From positions 172,970-236,969 of the forward strand of contig NZ_JBHULM010000004.1 of assembly GCF_042684485.1 (NCBI RefSeq): a DNA stretch of 64,000 nucleotides, in the 5' to 3' direction. The position numbers and the translations under genes are program-made. Position 1 is the stretch's first letter; every line of letters begins with the position of its first letter. The stretch is from Oceanihabitans gracilariae. GTDB taxonomy: Bacteria; Bacteroidota; Bacteroidia; Flavobacteriales; Flavobacteriaceae. The notes under the pieces were generated by a model. That model did not search any database and was not told where the DNA came from. It was given only the letters and a program-made list of their open reading frames with translations. Of this stretch, positions 26,095-35,515 are shown piece by piece.

Positions 26095-27387
26095 TCAGTT
26101 AGAATCTGTAATGGTTATAATACCTCCAGTTGCTGTTTTTCCGGAATAAGGATCGTTTACTGTATATTCTTTTAATTTTTTAGTTAATGCAGATGGTTTA
26201 CAAGTTAATGTTGCAGATTCCCAAGAAGATTTTTCAATATTACCACAGAATTTTTCAGGATTACCAAAAATCTCAGATTTTGAAGCTAGATTTTTCCAAA
26301 GTTTCCAACCTGCACTTTTTCCGCTTGTATTATTATCTAATTTTATAATTGGAGCCGTTTTATTTGTTCCGTAAAATGTATCTTCTGTCATAGATCCAGT
26401 AGTTACAATCACAAAGTCGTCTTTTTCTATAGGAATTTTTACTTCTTTTCCATCTTGTTCGGTAATGATGCTCTCCACTATTTTACCTTCAGTATTGCTG
26501 TGAATGTTTAAATCTTTTACCAAGGTATTCAGTTTAATTTCTACACCTTTTGATTCTAAATGTTTTCGTAATGGAGTAACAAATGTGTCGTATTGGTTGT
26601 ATTTAGGAAAAACCAAGCAAGAGAAATCTTTCATTCCGTCTATAGCGTGAAGAAAACGATGCATGTATAGTTTGCATTCTAATAGGCTATGCCAATTTTC
26701 AAAAGCAAACATGGTGCGCCAAAAGAACCAAAAATTACTATCTAAAAATTCTTTGCTAAAATAATCTTCAATTGTTAAATCGTCTAAATCTTCTTTTTTC
26801 TTTAGTAATAATTTAGCAATGGCTAATTGGTCTTTTTTTTCTAAACCGAATTTGCTAAAATCTTTAATTTCTCCTTGGTTGTGAATTAATCGTGCTTTAG
26901 AATAATTAGGGTCGTTATCATTTATTAATCGATATTCATCTAATACGCTGTAGGGTTCAGGAAGTTCTTTGGCAGGAATATCTTGAAACATATCCCAAAG
27001 GTTTTCATAGGTCATATCCATTTCTCTTCCTCCTCGAATAATGTAACCTTCTTCTGCATTTCCCGCTCCATCTAAAGAGCCACCATCAATTTGTAATTGG
27101 TCTAAAAAAACGATGTTTTTTCCAGGGATTTTTCCATCGCGTATAAAATAATATGCAGCAGACATTCCTGCAATACCAGTACCTACAATATATATTTTGC
27201 TGTTTTGGTAAGATTTGGGAGGAATACCAATATTTCTTTGATAATTTCCTATTTGGTCAGAAAAAGGCATTGATTTTTGCTTCGTGTTCAATTGCACTTC
27301 TTTGCTAGAATCTGGCTCATGATTTACGTTTCCGTATTCTTTTGAATTCGATAAAAAAGAATCGAATTTTTCTGTTATCTTTTTCAT
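26095..27387 (-). pseudogene. oleate hydratase, N-terminal part ended by premature TGA
   Basis: 430 residues of a protein that is normally about 640 long. Oleate hydratase adds water to the 10-position of oleic acid, using FAD. The FAD motif VGTGIAGMSAAY is near residues 68-79, the catalytic-loop region GGREMDMTYENLWDMF near 118-133 is intact, and the fragment ends at ITDSN. The next codon (26095-26097) is TGA where the family has TGG (Trp in ITDSNWLMSF). The frame is otherwise clean on both sides. Explanations are a recent nonsense mutation, a sequencing error, or a functional two-part protein. It has its own promoter (TACCTTTG at 27414-27421) and upstream element. Confidence 0.88.
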
Positions 27388-27413
27388 TTTAGACGTGTTT
27401 GATTACTAGATAA

Positions 27414-27478
27414 CAAAGGTAGTTTTATGCTTAAATTGGGCTGTGTCCCCAAATTCAGTATTTCTATACTTAATTTTT
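27414..27478 (-). promoter_or_regulatory. promoter and candidate AraC operator of the oleate hydratase gene
   Basis: The minus-strand -7 element TACCTTTG is at 27414-27421, and the conserved 33-nt element is at 27446-27478, 24 bases farther upstream. The plus-strand core is AAATTCAGTATTTCTA. Spacing and orientation equal those before the 3-hydroxyacyl-CoA dehydrogenase gene. The rest of the 382-base gap to the next gene holds only the island box at 27702. Confidence 0.65.
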
Positions 27479-27701
27479 AAGAGCGTTAAATTTTACTTTA
27501 TACTGCTTGATTTTAATCTGTGATTGTTATACTGTTTTTAAGAATTTAATCTAATTTTTTAATTAATACCAGCATATTTGTACAACTAATTTCATAATTA
27601 CAAATGGAATGTAAAAAACGTTTGATATGTGTAGTGTGCATATTTCTAATTGTTTAGGTGGTGTTTGTTTCTTTTTGGTGGTCATCGATAGTATTATAAT
27701 A

Positions 27702-27747
27702 TCCCTGAATACAGTTAGAAAAACATGTGTTTAAATAATCAATTTTG
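27702..27747 (+). promoter_or_regulatory. island box 1 with -7 element
   Basis: TCCCTGAATACAGTTA (27702-27717), 22 bases, then CAATTTTG (27740-27747), a one-mismatch TAnnTTTG. The ATG at 27770 follows 22 bases later. It is the first of nine copies of this arrangement in the island. Confidence 0.7.
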
Positions 27748-27769
27748 TAAAGAATAAAAACGTACAATT

Positions 27770-28459
27770 ATGGATTTTAAAACAATGTTACAATTACCTG
27801 TATTAGATACAAATACAGTGATAAATATACTTCAAGAAATTGCAGATATAGAGCGCCATGAAGAACGCCCTAAAATGCCACAAGTTACAATAAGTACACA
27901 TGCTGATAATGCTTCTGGTTTTTTTGTTAATTACGATTCAGAAAAGAAAACTATTTTGTTGTGTGATATGTATGATCGTAAAGCTCAATTTATATATATA
28001 GAATCTCATGCTATTTCTTCTATATCTTTAAGAAATGTAGATAAATATGGATATTTATTATCAGATGGAAACATTCCTTTTGTTCCAGAAGATGATGAAA
28101 TACCTACTGTACTTCAGCTTAAAAAAGACATAAAAGCATTAGAAGAAGTATTACAAGTTAGTTTAGAAAAAGAGATTTCACTAACATTTAAATATGAAGG
28201 TACTCTAGAAAATTTAGATAAGTTTTATGCTTCTAAAGTGATAAAATTATTACAAAAAACATTTTCTAATGTGGCAGCAGACTCTTTAGCAAAATCAGCC
28301 TTTACAGAAGCTGTATCTGCAGTAAATTTTAGCTTAGGTAGTGATAATACATCAGCTTTTGAAAACGGAGAACTTACTGTTACAGTAAATACTACTAAAG
28401 GTTTAAAAAGCTTTCCTAAAGCCAATCAATTACAAGAACAAATCGAAAAATTTTTATAA
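27770..28459 (+). CDS. uncharacterised protein co-transcribed with a TssD-like protein
   Basis: 229 residues, acidic, no signal peptide or membrane helix. The sequence shows no domain I recognise; the middle (QLKKDIKALEEVLQVSLEKEISLTFKYEG, residues ~122-150) is helical then stranded, and the C-terminus ends in a helix with QLQEQIEKFL. It is led by island box 1 and followed after 17 bases by the TssD-like gene in the same direction, so the two proteins are likely to be made together. Confidence 0.8.
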   Translation: MDFKTMLQLPVLDTNTVINILQEIADIERHEERPKMPQVTISTHADNASGFFVNYDSEKKTILLCDMYDRKAQFIYIESHAISSISLRNVDKYGYLLSDGNIPFVPEDDEIPTVLQLKKDIKALEEVLQVSLEKEISLTFKYEGTLENLDKFYASKVIKLLQKTFSNVAADSLAKSAFTEAVSAVNFSLGSDNTSAFENGELTVTVNTTKGLKSFPKANQLQEQIEKFL

Positions 28460-28476
28460 TTCTTAATTAAAATAAT

Positions 28477-28869
28477 ATGCAAGATAATAATGTAGTAAGC
28501 CGAATAGAGTTAGTTATTAAAAAAGATAATAACACAAAACAAACGTTAGTGTTAAGTCAGTGTGATTACAGTTTTAACAATGATTTTTATGCAGAAGAAC
28601 GCAAACCAATAGATGTAAATTTCTCAGGAACTACTAAAATGGTAAACGATCCGTTATTTATTGAGTGGATTTCTAACCAGCCAGGAGATTGGTCGGGAAT
28701 TGCAAAAGTGTATCACAGAGATCAAAAAGCGGCTTCAATTTCTTTAGAGTTTGATAAAGCGACCGTTGTAAGTTTTAGTCAATCGTTTTCAGAGTACAAT
28801 GCTCATAGTGATGCGTATTTTAGCTTAATACTTAAAGGTGTGACCTTCAATGCTGTAAAATTGAACTAA
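28477..28869 (+). CDS. divergent TssD (Hcp)-like tube protein
   Basis: 130 residues. The pattern of LSQCDYSFNNDF near 27-38, DPLFIEWISN near 58-67, GIAKVYHRD near 75-83 and LEFDKATVVSFSQSF near 91-105 follows the Bacteroidota type VI secretion tube protein TssD (PF17642; for example the CDY and FEW/IEW and KRD-type positions). TssD forms hexameric rings that stack in the T6SS tube. No other T6SS core genes (TssB, TssC, TssE, TssK, ClpV-like) are in the window, so this is an orphan; it might serve a system elsewhere or have been adapted. Assignment is by eye. Confidence 0.6.
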   Translation: MQDNNVVSRIELVIKKDNNTKQTLVLSQCDYSFNNDFYAEERKPIDVNFSGTTKMVNDPLFIEWISNQPGDWSGIAKVYHRDQKAASISLEFDKATVVSFSQSFSEYNAHSDAYFSLILKGVTFNAVKLN

Positions 28870-28891
28870 TTTAGTGTAACCTCTTAAATTT

Positions 28892-28926
28892 AAAACCTTT
28901 AAATGTGATGTTTAAAGGTTTTTTTT
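28892..28926 (+). terminator. terminator of the TssD-like operon
   Basis: AAAACCTTTAAA (28892-28903) pairs with TTTAAAGGTTTT (28911-28922), followed by a T-run. Confidence 0.88.
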
Positions 28927-28957
28927 AGTTGAATTTTGAACTAATAATTCAAGGCAT

Positions 28958-28993
28958 AAAAAAAAGGAAACCTATTACTGTTTCCTTTTTTTT
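28958..28993. terminator. second, bidirectional terminator
   Basis: AAAAAAAAGGAAAC (28958-28971) pairs with GTTTCCTTTTTTTT (28980-28993). It ends the convergent minus-strand gene at 29031 and backs up the first terminator. Confidence 0.88.
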
Positions 28994-29030
28994 ATGATGT
29001 AGAATGCGTAGTAGGTGCAATTCAGGTGTA

Positions 29031-29426
29031 TTATAAATTATTTTCTAAAAATTCACGAAAAGTTAAATCTATAAAATAACCACTGTGGTGTCCTCCCCAA
29101 CAAGCTGTTAAAGAAAATACACCATCTTCTAATTTTAATTCTTTTTTATCTTCGGCACCTTCATTTGGTATGCAAAAAACTTCTATAGAATTTACACTTT
29201 CTTGCATAGCTTCTTTTCCCATATCATCTTTACAAACTTCTTTTATCCCATCTGTTAGGCGTTGTAAACATACACTTGGTACAAATTTTATATAATCAAA
29301 TTCAAAAGTATCCCAATTAATGTTAATAGGAATTTGTTTACCTACAATATCATTAATTTCTTTTTGATAATTGGCTAAATATTGATCTTCTATTGATTTT
29401 GCAGCTCTTTTTTCTTTTAATCCCAT
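29031..29426 (-). CDS. uncharacterised protein
   Basis: 131 residues from the ATG at 29426 (MGLKEKRAAKSIEDQYLANY); a longer frame starting at 29459 would add 11 residues without support. The sequence contains ITFDYIKF-like strands and a CWGGHHSGYFIDLTFREFLE ending with one Trp and two His, a possible binding site. No known domain. It is divergent from the plus-strand gene at 29578, with island box 2 between them pointing the other way. No -7 element for this gene was found. Confidence 0.7.
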   Translation of the reverse strand: MGLKEKRAAKSIEDQYLANYQKEINDIVGKQIPININWDTFEFDYIKFVPSVCLQRLTDGIKEVCKDDMGKEAMQESVNSIEVFCIPNEGAEDKKELKLEDGVFSLTACWGGHHSGYFIDLTFREFLENNL

Positions 29427-29512
29427 GATTGATATTTTAATATTATTTATATAAATCAAAGGTATTAGAAGTATTTACAGGGGAAGCAACCTCTTTAAGG
29501 GAAACTATAAAC

Positions 29513-29558
29513 TCACGGAATTCAGTGAGGGCTTAGCTTGTATATTACGCTACATTTA
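29513..29558 (+). promoter_or_regulatory. island box 2 with -7 element
   Basis: TCACGGAATTCAGTGA (29513-29528), a near-perfect palindrome centred on GAATTC, then 22 bases and TACATTTA (29551-29558), TAnnTTTG with the last base changed. The ATG at 29578 follows after 19 bases. Confidence 0.72.
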
Positions 29559-29577
29559 TGGTATATATTAGAGTATT

Positions 29578-30570
29578 ATGAAAATTACAATTTTATCCAT
29601 CATTTGCATTTTAATAGCACTGCTTATTGTTAAAGGCTGTGCCAATTATATAGGAATACCTAAAAAAAAAGCAAAACAAAATTTAGAAGAATATCTACAG
29701 AAAAAATATGATGGAAAACTAGTATTTAGCGATTTAACACTATTTTTTAACGCTGCTACAATGGACCCAAATATGTATGGTGTACTTATTTATGACAAGG
29801 AAATTCCTGAAATTGCATTTTATACCCATTTAAATTTAAAGCATATATTAGAAAACGACACCTTACCAATGTATCCTATTTCTGATAACATGACTGTGGA
29901 TAATTTATATCAAGATGCTTTAAAACGTTATGAAACCCGACAAGCTGTTAGAGCTGATTTTAAAAACGAAATTCCTGAAATAACATTTTCTACAGAAGCC
30001 ATTCATTTAGATTTTAAGCGTGATGTAAAATCAGAAGTTCTAGACGATGTGGTTACACGTTTTATAGATCGATTAAATCAACATTATGATGTCTTAAACA
30101 CAGGATATCAATTTCGTTTATTGATTAAAACGAGTAGTCATCGGGATGGTTTTATTGTAATTCCGTTAGATATTGAAGATAGTAAAAGAGTTCAGAATCC
30201 TATGGTATTATCCGAAAAAGCAAAGGGGTTTGAAAATTTAAAATCTATGATTTTAAAAAATATACATGTTAAATTAGCAGCATCGTATCCATATTTTAAA
30301 GCTACTGAAAACAGGAAAATTTATATGGATAAATCGACGTTGTCTAGAGGTGCTTGGATTCAATATTTAGAGGATAAACGAATTACAAATAACGGTAAAG
30401 GTAAATGGAGAAACCCGCAAACTGGAATTTATGTGGTGTATTTTGATTTAGACACCCAATTTATTTATCATGGAGAGTTATTAACCGATGAAAATGATAC
30501 CACGTCTTACTCAGAAGAACTAAAACAAATTATAAGTACTATAGAAGCTGAAGGCATAAGAACGAAATAA
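29578..30570 (+). CDS. uncharacterised membrane-anchored protein
   Basis: 330 residues with an N-terminal hydrophobic segment ending VKGCANYIG near residues 18-26, which may be a lipobox or a membrane anchor. The remainder is soluble, with two alpha/beta parts (NLEEYLQKKYDGKLVFSDL near 35-53; FIDRLNQHYDVLNTGYQF near 161-178) and no recognised domain. It is a monocistronic member of the box regulon, bounded by box 2 and a terminator shared with the response regulator gene. Confidence 0.75.
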   Translation: MKITILSIICILIALLIVKGCANYIGIPKKKAKQNLEEYLQKKYDGKLVFSDLTLFFNAATMDPNMYGVLIYDKEIPEIAFYTHLNLKHILENDTLPMYPISDNMTVDNLYQDALKRYETRQAVRADFKNEIPEITFSTEAIHLDFKRDVKSEVLDDVVTRFIDRLNQHYDVLNTGYQFRLLIKTSSHRDGFIVIPLDIEDSKRVQNPMVLSEKAKGFENLKSMILKNIHVKLAASYPYFKATENRKIYMDKSTLSRGAWIQYLEDKRITNNGKGKWRNPQTGIYVVYFDLDTQFIYHGELLTDENDTTSYSEELKQIISTIEAEGIRTK

Positions 30571-30598
30571 AGAATTTCATCTTTTAAATTTTAGATAA

Positions 30599-30637
30599 TA
30601 AAAAAGAGACCTTAATATTTTAAAGTCTCTTTTTTTT
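30599..30637. terminator. bidirectional terminator
   Basis: AAAAAGAGAC (30601-30610) pairs with GTCTCTTTTT (30625-30634) with T-runs on both strands. It ends the plus-strand gene above and the long minus-strand operon finishing with the response regulator. Confidence 0.88.
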
Positions 30638-30638
30638 A

Positions 30639-31274
30639 TTAATCAAATAAACCAGATTCAATGGCGTATTTTACAGCGCCAGTGGTGGTTTTAGAACCTG
30701 TTTTTAGCAGAATATTTTTTCTATGTGTTTCTACTGTGTTTACTGAAATAAACAGCTTTTCTGATATTTCTTTAGAAGTGAGCTCATCGCCTAAAAGTTT
30801 TAAAACTTCCTTTTCACGTGGCGACAACTCAATGTTTTTATATTTTTTACGCTCAAAAACACTCTCCATATAACGTTGTTTAATAATTTCAGAAAAATAT
30901 TGTTCGTTACCTAAAACCGTTCTAACTGCTTTTTGTAATTCTTCCTTACTCGTAAATTTTGGCACGAAACCATCGGCTCCTTTTTGAATTACTTTATGTA
31001 CCGTTCTATGATTGTCTAACATACTCAACATAATGATTTTTACACCACTATGCTTCTTTTTAATTTCTGTAAGTAGCTCAATGCCATCCATTTTTGGCAT
31101 ACTAATGTCACTTATAATTAAATCAATATTAAATTGATTGAGTAATCTAATCACTTGCTTTCCTTCGGTAGCTAAATGTACTTCGCCTATTTCTTCCATG
31201 TCGCTTAATATGGTGTTTATACCTTCAAGAAACATTAAGTGATCGTCTGCTATTATTATGTTTGTTTTCTTCAT
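30639..31274 (-). CDS. NarL/LuxR-type response regulator
   Basis: 211 residues. A receiver domain (residues 1-120) has the acidic pair near 10-11, phospho-acceptor Asp at about 56 in LIISDISMPKMDGIEL and Lys in the SKEEL-preceding VPKFTSKE region. A LuxR helix-turn-helix (about 145-211) contains LSPREKEVLKLLGDELTSKEISEKLFISVNTVETHRKNIL. It is the last gene of an operon that starts at box 3, 6 bases after the histidine kinase gene. It is the leading candidate to bind the island boxes, since their inverted-repeat form and class-II position suit a dimeric activator. Confidence 0.93.
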   Translation of the reverse strand: MKKTNIIIADDHLMFLEGINTILSDMEEIGEVHLATEGKQVIRLLNQFNIDLIISDISMPKMDGIELLTEIKKKHSGVKIIMLSMLDNHRTVHKVIQKGADGFVPKFTSKEELQKAVRTVLGNEQYFSEIIKQRYMESVFERKKYKNIELSPREKEVLKLLGDELTSKEISEKLFISVNTVETHRKNILLKTGSKTTTGAVKYAIESGLFD

Positions 31275-31280
31275 AATGTG

Positions 31281-33248
31281 TTAGTTTATTGGAATATCTA
31301 TAGTTATTGAGGTACCATGCCCAGGACTGCTATCAATCTCTAAAGTACCTTTTAACTTTTGTAAACGTTCTTTAATATTTCGGAGTCCTATTCCTTGTTT
31401 TTTGTTTTTTTGAAACCCTTTACCATCATCATTGATTACAATATTTAAATGATCTGTATGTTTGGTAAGCTGTACATCTACTTTCTTGGCTTCAGCATGT
31501 TTTAAAATATTATTAATTAATTCTTGAACAATACGATAAGCGTCTGCCAAAAGTTCATCAGGTAACTTATCAATGTCTTCTTCAGGAAAGAAAAAGGTTT
31601 GAATTTTTAGGTCTGATTTTTTACTGATTTGATCCACAAAATCACCTAAGAAACTAGTAAATCCTATTTTTGAAAATGGTAATGGATGTAATTGATGAGA
31701 CAGACTACGTACATCAACGCAGGCATTATCAATAGCTGTTGCAATACGTTTAGATTGTGCATCTTCTTTGTATTGTTCTGTATAATGTTCAAAAGCTATT
31801 TTTATGCTTGCTAAATCACTACCAATACCATCGTGAATTTCTCGAGCTAATCGAGATCGTTCTTCATCTTGTCCTTCTTGATAACGCTCAATCACAGATA
31901 ATTTGTGGTCTTTCATCATCTCAGAAATTTTCTGTTTGGCATTTTTTTCCTGTTGAAAACTTAATTCCTTTTGAATACGTAAACGCTTCACATAAGAAAG
32001 TCTAAGAATTATTAAAATGGTGAATACCAAAATGAAACCAGCAATTAAGGCATTTCTTATTAATCGCTGACGTTTTACTGTAAGTTCTACTTTTTGTAAT
32101 TCGGCTTCACTTAATTTTTGTTCTTTTTCTAACAGTTGAATTCGGGCTTCTTTTAACTCTGTTTCATAACGTTCTTGTATTTTAACAACGTATTTTTCTT
32201 TGTCTATAGAATTTTGATTAGCCACACTTGTGACTCCTTTTTGATAGAATTCTAATGCCTTTTTATAATTGTTTTCTTTTTGGTAAAGTTGTGCTAAGTT
32301 TTTATAAATGTCAGATTTGTAATGTAATAAAGACTGTTTTTCACCAATAGCTAATGCACGTTGAAAGTAATTTATGGCAGATTTGGTATGACCTAATTTG
32401 GTTTCGCATAATCCTAAATCATTCAATACAATAGCTATATCTGAGTTAAATTTTAATTCTTCTAAAAGGGCCAATGTTTTCTTTAGAGTTACTACTGCTT
32501 CTTCGCATTTTTCTTCTAGTACTAACATTTGCGACAGGTTAATATTTACGTAGGCTACAACCGCTTTATTGCCTTCTTTTAATCTGTAACCTAAAACCGT
32601 TTGGTAATGTTTGCGAGCCTGGTCAAATTTACCTTGTTCTTTCATGATATTGGCAAAATTGAATAGAGTAGTAAGCACACCATCATCATCACCAATGGCT
32701 CTATACAAATTAGCAGCACGATCTAAGTTTTCAGCAGATTTTTTATAGTCTTTTTGAAGCAGATATAATGTGGCTATATTTTGATAAGCGTTAGCTTCTT
32801 GCGCTTGATTATTTGTTAGTCGTGAATAACTCAAGCATTCCATGAAATTATCTATAGATTTTGGGTATTCGCCTAAACTTTTATAAGCAGAAGCCAATAT
32901 GTTATAGCAAGCAGCTAAGCCTTTTTTTATGTTTGATTCTTTAAGAAGTGTAATGGTTTCATTGGTATACTTTATGGTGCTTTTATAATCGCCTGTAATA
33001 TTGCCTAAATTTCCTAAAGCATATAGAGCTCTTGCTTCTTGAATTTTTAAATCTAAACGTCTGCATTCTTCAAGCCAAAGCAATGCGGCATTTTTTGCTT
33101 CTTGCGGTTTGGTATTAACATGCTCTGCATATACGTTTGAAAGCGAGTCTATTTTAGCTGTGCTATCTAGATCTTGAGAAAAAGACGACATAGTTGATCC
33201 TAAAATAAGGATAATAGCAACAATAAAAGGAGTAGTAAATAGCTTCAT
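31281..33248 (-). CDS. TPR sensor histidine kinase (HisKA_3 type)
   Basis: 655 residues: a signal peptide (to about residue 25), TPR repeats from about 40 to 340, a coiled coil, one transmembrane helix near 400-420, a HisKA_3 dimerisation domain with catalytic His near 472 in SRLAREIHDGIGSDL, and a HATPase domain with N, G1 and G2 boxes (VQELINNILKHAEAKKV; VINDDGKGF; GIGLRNIKERL). Such kinases phosphorylate NarL-type regulators, and its partner is encoded 6 bases downstream. The sensed signal would be read by the TPRs in the periplasm. It is in the box-3 operon, 23 bases after the TPR protein gene. Confidence 0.93.
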   Translation of the reverse strand: MKLFTTPFIVAIILILGSTMSSFSQDLDSTAKIDSLSNVYAEHVNTKPQEAKNAALLWLEECRRLDLKIQEARALYALGNLGNITGDYKSTIKYTNETITLLKESNIKKGLAACYNILASAYKSLGEYPKSIDNFMECLSYSRLTNNQAQEANAYQNIATLYLLQKDYKKSAENLDRAANLYRAIGDDDGVLTTLFNFANIMKEQGKFDQARKHYQTVLGYRLKEGNKAVVAYVNINLSQMLVLEEKCEEAVVTLKKTLALLEELKFNSDIAIVLNDLGLCETKLGHTKSAINYFQRALAIGEKQSLLHYKSDIYKNLAQLYQKENNYKKALEFYQKGVTSVANQNSIDKEKYVVKIQERYETELKEARIQLLEKEQKLSEAELQKVELTVKRQRLIRNALIAGFILVFTILIILRLSYVKRLRIQKELSFQQEKNAKQKISEMMKDHKLSVIERYQEGQDEERSRLAREIHDGIGSDLASIKIAFEHYTEQYKEDAQSKRIATAIDNACVDVRSLSHQLHPLPFSKIGFTSFLGDFVDQISKKSDLKIQTFFFPEEDIDKLPDELLADAYRIVQELINNILKHAEAKKVDVQLTKHTDHLNIVINDDGKGFQKNKKQGIGLRNIKERLQKLKGTLEIDSSPGHGTSITIDIPIN

Positions 33249-33271
33249 TAAATCATGTAAAATTAATACCT

Positions 33272-35515
33272 TTAAGTGAAATAAGCATCTCTTATTTTCG
33301 TTTTCACGGCTTTTAACATTTTTGAATGCGCTTCGTCAAAGTCCTCATCACGTTGAGAAAGCTCTTCTAATATATTATGAAGTAAAAAATCATCCGATGC
33401 AAAATGGGTTTTTATATGTGTTAAATGGTCATGTAAGGCCTGAACTGAAGGTTGGTCTTTACTTAAAAACATAGCACTGTATTTGGTAAATCCGTCTACA
33501 TCTTCTAATTGTTGAGCGAGTAATTTACGGCTTCTCAACATCATATTAAATTCGTCCCTCGGAAAATCAAAAAAGGTGTAATCGGGATAACTTTGAATCG
33601 AATGCTGAAGTGTTTCTAAGGCTTTTTTTGGTTCATTTTCATCATTATAAAAACTGTATAACTTAAAAAATGTTTTATAATCGCTTGCTTCTGGAGCTTG
33701 TTCTTTTGCGGTTTTGTAAGCTGATAAAGCTTCTGAATTATCAAAACTATCTTCGGCACAACTCGCTACCATTTTAAGGTAAAAGGCTTTGTTAGTGGCC
33801 ATATGTGCAGCTTGACTAAGATTCCCGATGGCAGCATCAAAATTATTTAAAATCCAGTGGATTAATCCATTATTTCTAAACTCAATAAACGTAGTTGGGT
33901 TTTTAACCAAATTGTCTTCAGAGGCTGGAGCTAAATCATCAGGTTTTGGTAGGTAATCATAATAACAAATCCATTTAAAAACAGGATACAATTCTGGTGC
34001 TAATTGCCCTTGTTCGTGATTATAAATGGCGTATTTATGGCATTCTTTATAATCGTTCATTTCTAAAAGCGCTTCCACACATAAATTCATAGTGCTGCAG
34101 TAATTTATATCGCCAATCTTATAATAGTTGATTTCAGATTGCATATCTTCAAAAAACGCTGTGTAGTTTTGGTTATTCATATGAACAACCATCCTTAAGT
34201 TATACAACCAAGGCGCGTAAGAATGTGATGGTAACGGAAAATCTTCTAAGGCTTCATTTAAAACAACGAGCGCTTCATCAAAACGGGAAAATTTCACCAA
34301 AGCACGTGCTTTAAAAAATAAGGTTTTAAGCGTTGCAGGCTGTCTTCTATGAAATTGTTCCACAATATCTAAAATCCCTTGCCAGCTTTCTATACGGCTA
34401 TTCACTTCTAGTAAATAAAATAGATACTCACTCATTCTAAGGCCGTTTCTAAAGGCTTCGTGATATGCTTCTCCGGTTTGCTTGTAATTTTTAACAAAGA
34501 AAAAAGCGCGGGCTTTTAAAACGAATAGGTTCGGGTTTTTAGGATTTAAGGTTAAGCCTTGTTGTACACATTGATTTAAAACATTTCTGTCTTTAGTGTG
34601 ATAGTAAGCAGAATCGCCATAGCGTAAGTAATAATGCTGTGCCAATTGCCATCCCGAGTTTGCAAAATCTTGCATATAGATTTTAAACTCTTCAAAATTA
34701 CTATAGTCTTCTTCTGGTAACTGTGGCTCGCCAGGGTATTTTATAATTTGAGCCACCATATCATACCTCATAAACGATTGAAAATAATCAACCAACAACA
34801 TTCGGGTTCTATCGGTAATCTCTAAATGTTTCCATTCAGAATTCCACAAAGCTTTATTGTCTATAGATTTGTTTTCCCACATTGCCACGTGCATATTGGC
34901 TAAGGTTTGGCTGGGTAAATCTAAACGCTCATCGAGTTGTAAACCTTTTAAAACGGATTTATTATGCGTTGCCGAAGCTAAATCTAACAATTCATTACAA
35001 TCTGCCTCTTCATCAGAATCGCAAATGTGTTCTAATTGCGCAGCTTGGATATCCCAAAGTAAAAAACGAGCTTCTGTTAAGGCTGGATAGCACTCTAAAA
35101 GGTACTTTAAAACCAAAATGGCGTCTTGGTAGCGTTTTTCATTTTGCAATTTAAAAGCATAATGCAATTGTATGGTATCGTTATACGGATAGCGAACTAA
35201 AGCATCCTCGTAGACACTTTGCTCACATTCATCGTAAAAGCTACAGACGTATTCAAAATCTGATGCTTGTACTTGTCCGTTATCGATTAAAGCTTGTAAA
35301 TACGACTTTAAGACCGGCATATTCATCTCTTCGTATACGCCTAAATACAGCATATAAATGCGGTAGTATCTTGCAAAATCTTCGGGTTCACTTAGTAAGG
35401 TTACATATTCTTGAATATCATCAATTACCGACTTTAAGGCCTGATACTGATTATTTTTATAATGCGTTTCTGCACGCTCTATGTAGCTGATGATGTCGTT
35501 TGATGATATAATCAT
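33272..35515 (-). CDS. large TPR/alpha-solenoid protein
   Basis: 747 residues, cytoplasmic by sequence. It is built from helical hairpins of TPR type along its length: YPYNDTIQLHYAFKLQNEKRYQDAILVLKYLL near 124-155, NPNLFVLKARAFFFVKNYKQTGEAYHEAFRNG near 328-360, and DASEYKTF-like segments near 610. No enzymatic motif. It is a scaffold or substrate-binding protein by fold. The gene overlaps the 223-residue gene by 4 bases (ATGA overlap) and precedes the kinase gene by 23, so translation is coupled. Confidence 0.8.
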   Translation of the reverse strand: MIISSNDIISYIERAETHYKNNQYQALKSVIDDIQEYVTLLSEPEDFARYYRIYMLYLGVYEEMNMPVLKSYLQALIDNGQVQASDFEYVCSFYDECEQSVYEDALVRYPYNDTIQLHYAFKLQNEKRYQDAILVLKYLLECYPALTEARFLLWDIQAAQLEHICDSDEEADCNELLDLASATHNKSVLKGLQLDERLDLPSQTLANMHVAMWENKSIDNKALWNSEWKHLEITDRTRMLLVDYFQSFMRYDMVAQIIKYPGEPQLPEEDYSNFEEFKIYMQDFANSGWQLAQHYYLRYGDSAYYHTKDRNVLNQCVQQGLTLNPKNPNLFVLKARAFFFVKNYKQTGEAYHEAFRNGLRMSEYLFYLLEVNSRIESWQGILDIVEQFHRRQPATLKTLFFKARALVKFSRFDEALVVLNEALEDFPLPSHSYAPWLYNLRMVVHMNNQNYTAFFEDMQSEINYYKIGDINYCSTMNLCVEALLEMNDYKECHKYAIYNHEQGQLAPELYPVFKWICYYDYLPKPDDLAPASEDNLVKNPTTFIEFRNNGLIHWILNNFDAAIGNLSQAAHMATNKAFYLKMVASCAEDSFDNSEALSAYKTAKEQAPEASDYKTFFKLYSFYNDENEPKKALETLQHSIQSYPDYTFFDFPRDEFNMMLRSRKLLAQQLEDVDGFTKYSAMFLSKDQPSVQALHDHLTHIKTHFASDDFLLHNILEELSQRDEDFDEAHSKMLKAVKTKIRDAYFT

